Notes under the pieces: model-generated
Told to the model about the DNA's origin: nothing
What the model saw: the letters and a program-made list of their open reading frames with translations, nothing else
Database searches by the model: none
Assembly: GCF_014235185.1 (NCBI RefSeq)
Contig: NZ_CP060131.1
Span: 2,053,501-2,117,500 of the forward strand
DNA from: Pseudonocardia petroleophila
GTDB taxonomy: Bacteria; Actinomycetota; Actinomycetes; Mycobacteriales; Pseudonocardiaceae
Reading direction: 5' to 3'
Length of the DNA: 64,000 bases
In this document: one piece after another, positions 25,229 through 33,925 of the stretch
How positions within the stretch are numbered: position 1 is the stretch's first letter
Layout of the letters: each line of letters starts with the position of its first letter
Program-made: the position numbers and the translations under genes

Positions 25229-25796
25229 CCGGCAGCAGCGGGTCCGACGTCGGCGTCAGGTAGGGCGCCAGCAGCGCCGCGAGCTCGGGGTCGGGGCGGC
25301 CGGCGCGGGCCTCGGAGCCCACCCGGGTGGCGAAACCGGCGAGGAAGTCGGCGACCTGCACGCGGGCGTCGTCCCCGGAGGCGACGAACCGCACCGGGCA
25401 CCCGACCAGCGCGAGCCGCGCCGGGGTCAGGGCGTTCTGCCGGTCGTGCACGATCGTGATGTCGTCGCCCCAGACCCGCACGGTCTCCCGCAGGGCGGGG
25501 ACGAGCAGGTCGGTCCCCGCGAACGCCGACTTGTCGACGACGTGCACGTGGGCGTGCCCGAGCACCGGACCGGTCCGGCCGAACAGCCACAGCAGGGTGC
25601 CGCGGTGCTTGGGCCGGAGCAGGTGGTTGGCCTTGTACTCCTGCGCGGGCGAGCGGATCCGGCGCCGCAGGTCGGCGACGCACCCGCCCGCGGCGTCCGG
25701 CGACAGGTCGACCCCGGCGTGCGCGAACACGTCGGTGACCCCGCCGACGAGCCGGTCGCCCTCGTAGCCCGACTCGTCGCAGGCGATCTCGCGCAC
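25206..25796 (-). CDS. DUF3800-like protein, function unknown
   Basis: A 196-residue protein whose start (VREIACDESGYEGD) has the acidic D-E-S-G motif of DUF3800 proteins, which look like RNase H-fold nucleases; further acidic residues occur in VVDKSAFAGTD. Conserved-looking blocks are EYKANHLLRPKHRGTLLW and HAHVHVVDKSAF. The GTG start was chosen because the DUF3800-type N-terminus begins there; a longer reading would run into the promoter of the divergent oxygenase gene. Activity is unproven; some actinobacterial relatives are annotated only as hypothetical. Confidence 0.65.
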   Translation of the reverse strand: MREIACDESGYEGDRLVGGVTDVFAHAGVDLSPDAAGGCVADLRRRIRSPAQEYKANHLLRPKHRGTLLWLFGRTGPVLGHAHVHVVDKSAFAGTDLLVPALRETVRVWGDDITIVHDRQNALTPARLALVGCPVRFVASGDDARVQVADFLAGFATRVGSEARAGRPDPELAALLAPYLTPTSDPLLPVRSRSRP

Positions 25797-25848
25797 AACG
25801 CAACGTAGCCCCGTCGACACGGCGGCGTCCCCGGGATTGGATGGACGG

Positions 25849-26655
25849 ATGCAGTTGATCGACGACGACGTCGACCTGGCCGACACGGTGGCGCGGGTGC
25901 GCCGGGACCTCGCCGAGCACGGGTGCTCGGTGGTGACCGACTTCGTGCCCGCCGAGCTCCACGAGGTGCTGCGGGAGGAGGGGGCGGCGGCCGCGCCGGG
26001 CGCGTACTACGACGTCGAGACGGTCAACGTCTACAACACCGCGCCCGACCCGTCGCTGCCGCCGGACCATCCCGCGCACCGCACCGTCGAGCGCGGCAAC
26101 GCCTTCGTCGCCCGCGACGCGCTGCCCGCGGGCGCGATCATCGAGCGGCTCTACACCGATCCGCGGTTCCAGCGGTTCGTCGCCGACTGCTTCGGCCTGT
26201 CCGAGGTGTTCCCGCTGGCCGACCCGCTCTCCGGGCTCGTCCTCAACGTCGTGACGCCCGGCCGCAGCCACCCGTGGCACTTCGACACGAACGAGTTCAC
26301 GGTCAGCATGCTCACCCAGGAGCCCGAGGGCGGTGGGGTATTCGAGTACTGCCCGAACATCCGCTCCGCCCGCGCCGAGAACGTCGAGGACGTGCGCGCG
26401 GCCCTCGACGGCACGTTCCCCTCCCGCCGCCTCGCGCTGCGCCCCGGCGACCTCCAGCTGTTCGCCGGGCGCTACTCGCTGCACCGCGTCACGCCCGTGA
26501 CGGGCGCCACGGCGCGCCACTCCGCGATCTTCGCCTACAGCGAGCGGCCGGGGGTGGTCGGTACGGTCGCCCGGACGCGGCAGCTGTTCGGCCGCGTCAC
26601 GCCCGCCCACCGCGCGGCCGAGGCCCGCGTGCGGGTCGACCGGCTGATGGACTGA
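25849..26655 (+). CDS. HalD/BesD-like Fe(II)/2-oxoglutarate-dependent oxygenase (probable hydroxylase)
   Basis: A 268-residue jelly-roll oxygenase. The metal triad is H144-x-D146 (PWHFDTNEF) and H212 (SLHRVTPV), and the 2OG-binding Arg is probably R223 (RHSAIFAY). The GGGVFEYCPNIRSARAENVE and LRPGDLQLFAGRYSLHRVTP blocks match the HalD/BesD family acting on free amino acids. Halogenases there have H-x-G; this one keeps the Asp, so hydroxylation is predicted. It is followed after 19 bases by a carnitine/choline acyltransferase and then a methyltransferase, suggesting one pathway. The ATG gives MQLIDDDVDL; a TTG 12 bases earlier is possible. Confidence 0.8.
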   Translation: MQLIDDDVDLADTVARVRRDLAEHGCSVVTDFVPAELHEVLREEGAAAAPGAYYDVETVNVYNTAPDPSLPPDHPAHRTVERGNAFVARDALPAGAIIERLYTDPRFQRFVADCFGLSEVFPLADPLSGLVLNVVTPGRSHPWHFDTNEFTVSMLTQEPEGGGVFEYCPNIRSARAENVEDVRAALDGTFPSRRLALRPGDLQLFAGRYSLHRVTPVTGATARHSAIFAYSERPGVVGTVARTRQLFGRVTPAHRAAEARVRVDRLMD

Positions 26656-26674
26656 CGAGATCGAGGACGACGAC

Positions 26675-28408
26675 GTGCCGACCTTCTCCCGCGAGGACGA
26701 GCTCCCCCGGGTCCCGCTGCCCGGCCTGGAGGAGACCGCCGAGCGGTTCCTCGCCTGGAGCGCCCCGCTGCTCACCGACGACGAGCGCGCCGCCACCGAG
26801 GCCGCCGTCGCCGACCTCCTGGCCCCCGGCTCGCCCGCGCACGCCCTGCACGCCGACCTGGTCGCCTACGACGCGCGGCCCGACGTCGCGAGCTGGCTCG
26901 ACGACTTCTGGCGCGACCGCTACCTCGGCCGCCGCGACCGGATAGCCCTGAACGCCAACTTCTTCTTCCTGTTCGAGGACTCCGATCTCGGGCAGGTCGA
27001 GCGCGCCGCGCACCTCACGGCGTCGGCGGTGGCCTACAAGCTCTCCATCGACGACGAGACCCTGCCCGTCGCGGAGCAGCGCGGGAAGCCGCTGTCGATG
27101 CAGCAGAACCGCTACCTGTTCTCCGCCACCCGCATCCCCGGCGACCCGCGCGACACCTCCCGCACCCCCTACACCGACGAGTGGCCCGGACCGTCGCAGG
27201 AGCGGCACGTCGTGGTGCTGCACCGCGGCGCCGCGATCGCGCTCGACGTCGTCGACCCGGACGGCCGGCCGTACACCGCCGACGAGATCGCCACCGGGCT
27301 GCGCGCCGTCCTCGCCGAGGCCCCCGGCGACGGGGTCGGCGCCCTGACCAGCAAGGCCCGCGCGGAGTGGGCCGCGAGCCGCGCCGCGCTGCTCGACGCC
27401 GGCAACGCCGGGACCCTCGACGTGCTGGAGCGCGCGCTGTTCTGCGTCGTGCTGGAGGACGCGACCCCGGCCGACCCGCTGGCCGCCTCCGACGCCCTGC
27501 TGCACGGCGACGCCGCGAACCGCTGGTTCGACAAGGGCGTGTCGCTGATCGTCTTCGCTGACGGCACCGCCGGGTTCAACGGCGAGCACTGCAACCTCGA
27601 CGGCACCACGATCATCGCCTTCCTGGACGCGATCCTGGAGGCCGAGCCGCACGGCGGGGGCGGCACGGGCGTCCCGGCGACGCGGCGGCTGGAGTGGGTC
27701 CTCGACGACGCGCTGCGCGCCGACATCGCCGCCGCCCGGGCCGACTTCGCGGCGTTCGCGGCGTCGACGGCCACCGTCACGCTCTCGGTCGACTTCGACG
27801 CCGAGCGCGCCAAGGCGCTCAAGTGCTCGCCCGACGCGTTCGCGCAGATGGCCTTCCAGCTCGCGCACCGGCGCGCCAAGGGCCACGTCGGAGCCACCTA
27901 CGAGTCGATCGCCACCCGCTCGTTCAGGCACGGGCGCACCGAGGCGATGCGGGTGGTCACCCCCGAGGTGCTCGCGTTCGTCGCGGCGATGGACGAGCCC
28001 GACCTCGACGCCCGGCGCACGGCGTTCCGCGCCGCCGCCGACGCGCACGTCGCGCGGGCGCGGGAGTGCCAGGGCGGGCTCGCGCCGGAGCAGCACCTGT
28101 GGGAGCTGCAGATGCGGCAGCGGCGCAACGGGGGCGGTGAGCCGATGGCCCTGTTCGACTCGCCCGGCTGGACCGTGATGCGCGACGACTACCTGAGCAC
28201 GAGCGCGGTGCCGTCGCCGCACATCCGCTACTGGGGCTTCGGGTCGACCAGCGAGAAGTGCATCGGCGTCGGCTACGCGATGCTCCCCGACCGGTTCGAC
28301 CTGTACCTGAGCACCCCGGCCACCGTGGCGGGGCAGATGGCGGTGTTCGCCCGCGAGCTGCCGGTGGCCGTCCGCGAGCTGGAGGACCTGCTGACCGATG
28401 GTGGATGA
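26675..28408 (+). CDS. Carnitine/choline O-acyltransferase family protein
   Basis: A 577-residue CoA-dependent acyltransferase. The catalytic His (about 305) is in FNGEHCNLDGTTI, the substrate/CoA motifs are YESIATRSFRHGRTEAMR and the S-T-S motif is FGSTSEKCIG; the N-terminus has LPRVPLPGLEETAERFL typical of the family. These enzymes move acyl groups between CoA and a hydroxyl of carnitine or choline; they are common in eukaryotes and less so in bacteria. Here the acceptor may be the hydroxylated product of the upstream oxygenase (inference). GTG start with a GGAC site. Its 3' end overlaps the methyltransferase start by 11 bases. Confidence 0.88.
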   Translation: MPTFSREDELPRVPLPGLEETAERFLAWSAPLLTDDERAATEAAVADLLAPGSPAHALHADLVAYDARPDVASWLDDFWRDRYLGRRDRIALNANFFFLFEDSDLGQVERAAHLTASAVAYKLSIDDETLPVAEQRGKPLSMQQNRYLFSATRIPGDPRDTSRTPYTDEWPGPSQERHVVVLHRGAAIALDVVDPDGRPYTADEIATGLRAVLAEAPGDGVGALTSKARAEWAASRAALLDAGNAGTLDVLERALFCVVLEDATPADPLAASDALLHGDAANRWFDKGVSLIVFADGTAGFNGEHCNLDGTTIIAFLDAILEAEPHGGGGTGVPATRRLEWVLDDALRADIAAARADFAAFAASTATVTLSVDFDAERAKALKCSPDAFAQMAFQLAHRRAKGHVGATYESIATRSFRHGRTEAMRVVTPEVLAFVAAMDEPDLDARRTAFRAAADAHVARARECQGGLAPEQHLWELQMRQRRNGGGEPMALFDSPGWTVMRDDYLSTSAVPSPHIRYWGFGSTSEKCIGVGYAMLPDRFDLYLSTPATVAGQMAVFARELPVAVRELEDLLTDGG

Positions 28409-29189
28409 GGGCACGCAGACCGGCGAGCAGAAGGCCGACTTCACCGACGTCTACCAGGGGCGCGACCCGCGGGCGTACTTCCGCACGCTGGTCCCGCTGG
28501 AGTACCAGGTGCCGCAGCACGCGCTGCCCGTCGTCGAGTCGGTGCTGGAGCAGCACCCGGGCACCGTGCTCGACGTCTGCTGCTCCTACGGGATCAACGC
28601 CACCCTGCTGCGCCACGACGTCGACCTCGACGGGCTCGGCGCGCACGCCGTCGACCCCGGCCGGGCGGGGCTCGCGCCGGAGCAGGTGATCGCCGAGGAC
28701 GCCGCGTGGTTCGCCGCCCGCCGCCGCCGGCCCGAGCTCAGGGTGCTCGGCCTCGACGTGTCCCGTCCCGCGATCGACTACGCCGTCGCCACCGGCGTGA
28801 TGGCCGACGGGTGGGCCGAGGACCTGGAGGCGGCCGACCCGTCCCCGTCGCTGATCGACGCGCTCGCCGGCGTCTCGCTCGTCCTGTGCACGGGCGGGGT
28901 CGGCTACGTCGGCCCGGCCACGTTCGACCGGATCCGCACCCACGCCCCCGACGCCTGGGTGCTCGCGTTCGTCCTGCGGGTCTTCCCCTACGACGACGTC
29001 GCCGCGGCGCTCGCGGGCCACGGGCTCGTCACCGAGAAGCTGCCCGGCACTTTCCCGCAACGCCGCTTCGCCGACACCGCGGAGGCCGACGCCGCCCTGC
29101 ACGACATCGCGCTGCTCGGCCTGGACCCGGCGGGCCGGGAGGCCGACGGCTGGTTCCACGCGGAGGCGTTCCTGAGCCGCCCGGGCTGA
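28398..29189 (+). CDS. SAM-dependent methyltransferase of the acyltransferase cassette
   Basis: A 263-residue protein with a class I methyltransferase-like core. Motif I is TVLDVCCSYGINATLL (Cys-Cys-Ser-Tyr-Gly instead of the usual G-x-G-x-G), followed by LRVLGLDVSRPAIDYAV and LVLCTGGVGYVGP. The atypical motif I means SAM binding should be tested. It is translated from an ATG inside the acyltransferase 3' end, so it is certainly co-expressed with it. The target is unknown; N-methylation of an amino-acid product would fit a betaine or carnitine-like metabolite (inference). Confidence 0.75.
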   Translation: MVDEGTQTGEQKADFTDVYQGRDPRAYFRTLVPLEYQVPQHALPVVESVLEQHPGTVLDVCCSYGINATLLRHDVDLDGLGAHAVDPGRAGLAPEQVIAEDAAWFAARRRRPELRVLGLDVSRPAIDYAVATGVMADGWAEDLEAADPSPSLIDALAGVSLVLCTGGVGYVGPATFDRIRTHAPDAWVLAFVLRVFPYDDVAAALAGHGLVTEKLPGTFPQRRFADTAEADAALHDIALLGLDPAGREADGWFHAEAFLSRPG

Positions 29190-29258
29190 TCTCGGCCCGT
29201 CCCGCCGGGGCCCACCGGCGGCTATGGTGCCGGGAGAGCGGGAACGGTGGAGGTGGCC

Positions 29259-30536
29259 GTGGACGAAGGCGTCTGCGCGGTCCGGTCGGGCGTGGACGTG
29301 GCCCGGCACGCCCGCATGCTCGCGCGCGTGCACGACGCCCTGCTCTCCGGTGACCGGCTGCCGGCCGACCCGCGGGGCATGGTCGCGCGCTCCTGGCGCC
29401 GGGTCCGGGCCCAGGGCGTCAACCCCGACCTCGGCGACCCGCCCGACCTGATGGGGGCCGACGAGGTCGAGGCCCGGCGCGCGGCGAGCCCGCTGCAGCG
29501 GGTGCTGCCGGAGCTGCGGGCCGCGCTCACCTCCGTGGCCGAGGACGCCCGGCACATCATGGTCATCACCGACGCCGACGGGGTGCTGCTCTGGCGCGAG
29601 GGCTCCACCGCCGTGCGCCACCGCGCCGACCGGCTGGGCTTCACCGAGGGCGCGAACTGGTCGGAGGGCGTGGTCGGGAGCAACGGCATCGGCACCGCGC
29701 TCGCCGAGGCCACCCCGGTGCAGATGTTCGCCGCCGAGCACTTCGTGCGCAGCCACCACGTCTGGACCTGCACCGCCTGCCCCGTGCACGACCCCCGTAC
29801 CGGCGAGCTGCTCGGTGTCGTCGACGTCAGCGGCCCCGCCGAGACCGTCCACCCGACGACCGTCGCGCTCGTCGGCACGGCGGTGAAGCTCGCCGAGGCG
29901 AGCCTGTGGCGGACCCACGAGACGCGCCTGGAGATGCTGCGCAACGTCGCCGCGCCGCTGCTGGTCGACCTGCGCGGGCCCGGGCTGGTGGCCGACGAGC
30001 ACGGCTGGGTCGCGGCCGTCGCCGGGATGCCCGCGGTCGACCGGATCGCGGTGCCCCGGCCCGGCCACCCGATCGCCATCCACGGGGTCGGGGTGTGCCT
30101 CCCGGAGCCGGTCCCCGGGGGCTGGCTGCTGCGCGTCGCGAGCGCCGCACCGATCCGCCTGGAGCTCGACCTCGCCCAGCGCCCGCCCCGGGCCGTCGTC
30201 GACGGCGCCAACCGGTGGGTGCATCCGCTGTCCACGCGCCACGCCGAGGTGCTGGTGCTGCTCGCCGCGGCGGGCGGGGCCGGGATGGACGCCGGCGCGC
30301 TGTCGGCGGCCCTCTACGGCGACCGGGAGCACCTGGTCACGGTGCGGGCGGAGATGTCGCGGCTGCGCCGCACGCTCGGCGGCCTGCTGCAGGCCCGGCC
30401 CTACCGGATCGCCCCCGAGGTCGACGTCGTCGTGCCCGACCTGGGCGTCCTGCGCACGTCGACAGCCCCGGGGATCCGCGGGCTCGCGGCGTGCAACCCG
30501 GCTGCAACGGTTGCCCCGGTGCGTCCGACGGGATGA
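29259..30536 (+). CDS. GAF-domain transcriptional regulator (AcoR-like N-terminus, no sigma-54 domain)
   Basis: About 425 residues. The N-terminus has the MVARSWRRVRAQGVNPD entry of AcoR-type activators. A GAF domain follows (about 90-220: HIMVITDADGVLLW ... EGVVGSNGIGTALAE ... TCTACPVHDPRTGELLGVVD). There is no AAA+ sigma-54 domain; the C-terminus has a winged-helix-like region (STRHAEVLVLLAAAGG ... SRLRRTLGGLL). This layout is common in actinobacteria. The GTG used has GGAGGT upstream; one 12 bases earlier is possible. It probably controls the flavin monooxygenase gene 46 bases downstream, where TGCAAC repeats overlap its own 3' end. Confidence 0.8.
   Translation: MDEGVCAVRSGVDVARHARMLARVHDALLSGDRLPADPRGMVARSWRRVRAQGVNPDLGDPPDLMGADEVEARRAASPLQRVLPELRAALTSVAEDARHIMVITDADGVLLWREGSTAVRHRADRLGFTEGANWSEGVVGSNGIGTALAEATPVQMFAAEHFVRSHHVWTCTACPVHDPRTGELLGVVDVSGPAETVHPTTVALVGTAVKLAEASLWRTHETRLEMLRNVAAPLLVDLRGPGLVADEHGWVAAVAGMPAVDRIAVPRPGHPIAIHGVGVCLPEPVPGGWLLRVASAAPIRLELDLAQRPPRAVVDGANRWVHPLSTRHAEVLVLLAAAGGAGMDAGALSAALYGDREHLVTVRAEMSRLRRTLGGLLQARPYRIAPEVDVVVPDLGVLRTSTAPGIRGLAACNPAATVAPVRPTG
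30492..30514. promoter_or_regulatory. TGCAAC direct repeat and GCAAC-G-GTTGC palindrome before the flavin monooxygenase
   Basis: TGCAAC occurs at 30492-30497 and 30503-30508, 11 bases (one helical turn) apart. The second copy is part of a perfect inverted repeat GCAACGGTTGC (30504-30514). The block lies within the last codons of the GAF regulator gene and about 70-90 bases before the monooxygenase ATG, a usual activator distance. Confidence 0.45.
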
Positions 30537-30582
30537 GGTGGGTCACAGCCATGCCCAGCACAGCAGCAGCAGAAGGAGCAGC

Positions 30583-32379
30583 ATGACGTCCACGATCGAC
30601 CGCACCGACGCCGCCGTCCGCGTCGACGAGTGGCTGGGAGCGTTCCAGGCCGCCCTCACCTCGGGTGACGCCGACGCGGCGGCCGCGCTGTTCGGTGCGG
30701 AGAGCTACTGGCGCGACCTGGTGGCCTTCACCTGGAACATCACCACCGTCGAGGGCCCCGCCGGCGTCGCGGACCTGCTCCGCAACACCGACGCAGGCGC
30801 CACCGACTTCCGCGTCACCGAGGAGCCGGCCGAGGCCGACGGCGTGACGACGGCGTGGATCGCGTTCGAGACCGCCGTCGGGCGGGGCAGCGGGCTGCTG
30901 CGCCTGACCGCCGACGGGAAGGCGTTCACGTTCCTGACCACGCTCGACGAGCTGAAGGGCCACGAGGAGCCCTCGCGCGACCGCCGCCCGATGGGCGCCG
31001 AGCACGGGGCCAACCCCGACCGCGTCACCTGGCTGGAGAGCCGCGAGAAGGAGGCGGCGGAGCTGGGCTACACGACCCAGCCCGACGTCGTGATCATCGG
31101 CGGCGGGCAGGGCGGCATCGCGCTCGGTGCCCGGCTGCGCCAGCTCGGCGTCTCCACGATCATCGTCGAGCGCAACGAGCGGCCCGGTGACTCGTGGCGC
31201 AAGCGCTACAAGTCCCTCGCCCTGCACGACCCGGTCTGGTACGACCACCTGCCCTACCTCGACTTCCCGAAGAACTGGCCGGTGTTCTCGCCGAAGGACA
31301 AGATCGGCGACTGGCTGGAGATGTACGCCCGGGTCATGGAGCTGAACTACTGGGGCTCCACCACGGCGAAGTCGGCGACCCGTGCCGGCGACACCTGGGA
31401 GGTCGTGGTCGACCGCGCGGGCGAAGAGGTGACGCTGCGGCCGAAGCACGTCGTCATCGCCCTCGGCGTCTCCGGCAAGCCGAACGTGCCGGTCGTGCCG
31501 GGCCAGGACGTGTTCCGCGGCGACCAGCACCACTCCTCGGCCCACCCCGGGCCGGACGCCTACAAGGGCAAGAAGGCCGTGGTCGTCGGCTCCAACAACT
31601 CCGCGCACGACATCTGCGGTGCGCTGTGGGAGGCCGGGGCCGACGTCACGATGGTGCAGCGGTCCTCCACGCACATCGTGCGGTCGGACTCGCTGATGGA
31701 CCTCGGGCTCGGTGACCTGTACTCCGAGCGGGCGCTGGAGGCGGGCGTCACCACGTTCAAGGCCGACACGATCTTCGCGTCGCTGCCGTACCGGATCATG
31801 CACCAGTTCCAGAAGCCGACCTACGACGCGATCCGCGAGCGCGACGCCGACTACTACGCGGCGCTGGAGAAGGCCGGGTTCCGCCTCGACTTCGGCGACG
31901 ACGACTCCGGCCTGTTCATGAAGTACCTGCGCCGCGGCTCGGGCTACTACATCGACGTCGGCGCGTCCGAGCTCGTCGCGAACGGGAGCATCAAGCTCGC
32001 GCACGGGCAGGTCACGGAGCTGACCGAGAACGAGGTCGTGCTCGCCGACGGCACCCGGCTGGAGGCCGACCTGGTCGTCTGGGCCACCGGCTACGGCTCG
32101 ATGAACGGCACCGCGGCCGGCATCTTCGGGCAGGAGACGGCCGACCGGCTCGGCAAGGTCTGGGGTCTGGGCAGCGACACCACCAAGGACCCGGGCCCGT
32201 GGGAGGGCGAGCAGCGCAACATGTGGAAGCCGACGCAGGTGGAGAACCTGTGGGTGCACGGCGGCAACCTGCACCAGAGCCGCTACTACTCGCTCTACCT
32301 CGCCCTGCAGCTCAAGGCCCGCGTCGAGGGCATCCCGACGCCGGTCTACAAGCTGCAGGAGGTGCACCACACCTCGTAG
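30583..32379 (+). CDS. Flavin-containing monooxygenase with N-terminal NTF2/SnoaL-like domain
   Basis: A 598-residue protein. Residues about 10-130 look like an NTF2/SnoaL-type fold (WLGAFQAALTSGDADAAAAL). The rest is a two-dinucleotide flavoprotein: FAD loop VVIIGGGQGGIALGARLR, then WRKRYKSLALHDPVWYDHLP, NADPH loop VVVGSNNSAHDICGALW and the ATG motif DLVVWATGYGSMNG. It oxygenates small organic substrates with O2 and NADPH; substrate unknown. The ATG is preceded by AAGGAG. The upstream GAF regulator probably controls it. A strong hairpin follows the stop. Confidence 0.88.
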   Translation: MTSTIDRTDAAVRVDEWLGAFQAALTSGDADAAAALFGAESYWRDLVAFTWNITTVEGPAGVADLLRNTDAGATDFRVTEEPAEADGVTTAWIAFETAVGRGSGLLRLTADGKAFTFLTTLDELKGHEEPSRDRRPMGAEHGANPDRVTWLESREKEAAELGYTTQPDVVIIGGGQGGIALGARLRQLGVSTIIVERNERPGDSWRKRYKSLALHDPVWYDHLPYLDFPKNWPVFSPKDKIGDWLEMYARVMELNYWGSTTAKSATRAGDTWEVVVDRAGEEVTLRPKHVVIALGVSGKPNVPVVPGQDVFRGDQHHSSAHPGPDAYKGKKAVVVGSNNSAHDICGALWEAGADVTMVQRSSTHIVRSDSLMDLGLGDLYSERALEAGVTTFKADTIFASLPYRIMHQFQKPTYDAIRERDADYYAALEKAGFRLDFGDDDSGLFMKYLRRGSGYYIDVGASELVANGSIKLAHGQVTELTENEVVLADGTRLEADLVVWATGYGSMNGTAAGIFGQETADRLGKVWGLGSDTTKDPGPWEGEQRNMWKPTQVENLWVHGGNLHQSRYYSLYLALQLKARVEGIPTPVYKLQEVHHTS

Positions 32380-32384
32380 GCCTC

Positions 32385-32424
32385 GTGAGCGGAAACGGCG
32401 GCCCCGGCCGCCGTTTCCGCTCAC
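32385..32424. terminator. Perfect 19-bp hairpin between convergent genes
   Basis: GTGAGCGGAAACGGCGGCC (32385-32403), two C, then its exact reverse complement (32406-32424), five bases after the monooxygenase stop and 18 bases before the convergent MoaD-like stop. No U-tract follows, as usual in actinobacteria. It can act as a terminator for both strands. Confidence 0.8.
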
Positions 32425-32442
32425 GGGCGGCGGAGCCGCTGC

Positions 32443-32757
32443 TCAGCCCCCCGCCATCGCCCCGACGACGAGCAGCGGCTCGGCGCCGCGGGCCACGGCG
32501 TCGGGCAGGGGGGCGTCGGGCGGGTCGTGGGAGAGGTCCTGCTCGCAGGCGAAGAACCGCACGAACGGGCGGCGTCGCCCGCTGCCGTGGTCGCGCACCG
32601 CCCCGCGCAGCACGGGATGGCGCGCCTCCAGCGCGTCCAGCACCGCGACGAGGGTGACGGGGCCGTCGACGTCGACCTGCACCTCGCCGTCGACCTGTGC
32701 GAGCCTGCGCAGGTGCGTGGGCAGCTTGACCCGGACGGTCGTGCCGGGCGCCGTCAC
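32443..32757 (-). CDS. MoaD/ThiS-family ubiquitin-like protein
   Basis: A 104-residue beta-grasp protein: [20 protein letters not shown] at the start, [20 protein letters not shown] in the middle and a C-terminal Gly-Gly (AMAGG), the form activated by MoaB/ThiF-type E1 enzymes for sulfur transfer or conjugation. It is clearly a MoaD-like protein, but it is not with molybdopterin genes: its GTG overlaps the stop of a BNR-repeat protein by 4 bases. It may be a dedicated sulfur carrier or a protein modifier for the partner. Confidence 0.82.
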   Translation of the reverse strand: MTAPGTTVRVKLPTHLRRLAQVDGEVQVDVDGPVTLVAVLDALEARHPVLRGAVRDHGSGRRRPFVRFFACEQDLSHDPPDAPLPDAVARGAEPLLVVGAMAGG

Positions 32758-33869
32758 GACAGCGTCTGCACGGTCACCGACAGCACTGCCGGCAGGTCCC
32801 GCACGATCGGCGCCCAGTTCTCGCCCGCGTCGGGCGAGGCGTAGACCTGCCCGCCGGTGGTGCCGAAGTAGACGCCGCAGGTGTCGAGGGAGTCGACGGC
32901 CATCGCGTCGCGCAGGACGTCGACGTAGCAGTGCTCCTGGGGCAGGCCGCGGGTCAGCGGCTCCCACTCGTGCCCTCCGGTGCGGCTGCGGAAGACCCGC
33001 AGCCTCCCCTCCGGCGGGAAGTGCTCGGCGTCGCTGGTGATCGGCAGGACGAAGACGGTGTCGGGCTCGTGGGCGTGCACGTCGACGACGAACCCGAAGT
33101 CGGTGGGCAGGTTCCCGCCGATGTCGTACCAGCTCCGGCCGAAGTCGTCGGTGCGCATGACGTCCCAGTGCTTCTGCATGTAGACCGTCTCCGGCCGGTC
33201 CGGGTGCAGCGCGAGCTTGTGCACGCAGTGCCCCACCTCGGCGTCGGGGTCCGGGATGCCGTCGCTGAGCAGCCCGCGGTTGGCCGGCTGCCAGGACTTC
33301 CCGCCGTCCTCGGTGCGGAACACCCCGGCCGCGGAGATCGCGACGAGCATCCGGGACGGGTCGCGGGGGTCGGGCAGGATCGTGTGCAGGCACATCCCGC
33401 CCGCGCCCGGCTGCCAGTGCGGGCCCGAGCCGTGCTCGCGCAGGCCGGGCAGCTCGTTCCAGGTGCGGCCGCCGTCGACCGAGCGGAACAGCGCGGCGTC
33501 CTCGATCCCGGCGAGCACCGTGTCCGGGTCGGTGGCCGACGGCGACAGGTGCCAGACGCGCGCGAACTCCCACGGGTGCGGCGTGCCGTCGTACCACTGG
33601 TGGGTGCCCGGGACGGTGGCGTAGGTGAACTCGTTGCCGACGGCGGCCCAGGTGCGCCCGCCGTCGTCGGAGCGCTGGATCTGCTGGCCGAACCAGCCGC
33701 CCGACTGCGACGCCCAGATCCGGTCGGGGTCCGCGGGCGAGCCCGCCACGTGGTAGACCTCCCAGCCCGGGAAGAACGGCCCGTCCACCGTCCAGTCCCG
33801 GCGCGCCCCGTCCGCGGACAGGACGAACGCGCCCTTGCGCGTGCCGACGAGTACTCGCACTCCGGTCAT
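32754..33869 (-). CDS. BNR/sialidase-like beta-propeller protein
   Basis: A 371-residue predicted beta-propeller with repeated Asp-box-like units such as [33 protein letters not shown] and SPDAGENW, spaced over the whole protein. The start [18 protein letters not shown] is typical of a cytoplasmic glycosyl-hydrolase-annotated family; there is no signal peptide and no sialidase FRIP motif, so enzymatic activity is doubtful. A strong GGAGGT site precedes the ATG. It is translationally coupled to the MoaD-like gene. Confidence 0.85.
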   Translation of the reverse strand: MTGVRVLVGTRKGAFVLSADGARRDWTVDGPFFPGWEVYHVAGSPADPDRIWASQSGGWFGQQIQRSDDGGRTWAAVGNEFTYATVPGTHQWYDGTPHPWEFARVWHLSPSATDPDTVLAGIEDAALFRSVDGGRTWNELPGLREHGSGPHWQPGAGGMCLHTILPDPRDPSRMLVAISAAGVFRTEDGGKSWQPANRGLLSDGIPDPDAEVGHCVHKLALHPDRPETVYMQKHWDVMRTDDFGRSWYDIGGNLPTDFGFVVDVHAHEPDTVFVLPITSDAEHFPPEGRLRVFRSRTGGHEWEPLTRGLPQEHCYVDVLRDAMAVDSLDTCGVYFGTTGGQVYASPDAGENWAPIVRDLPAVLSVTVQTLS

Positions 33870-33925
33870 GTGACCTCCAGGGTTCAGGTGCCGGTAGGAC
33901 TCCGGCCGGCCCCCGAACTCATCGG

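Noticed and set aside
25849..26655. Calling the HalD/BesD-like enzyme a halogenase
   Set aside because: Halogenases replace the metal-binding Asp by Gly or Ala to make room for chloride; here H-x-D is intact.
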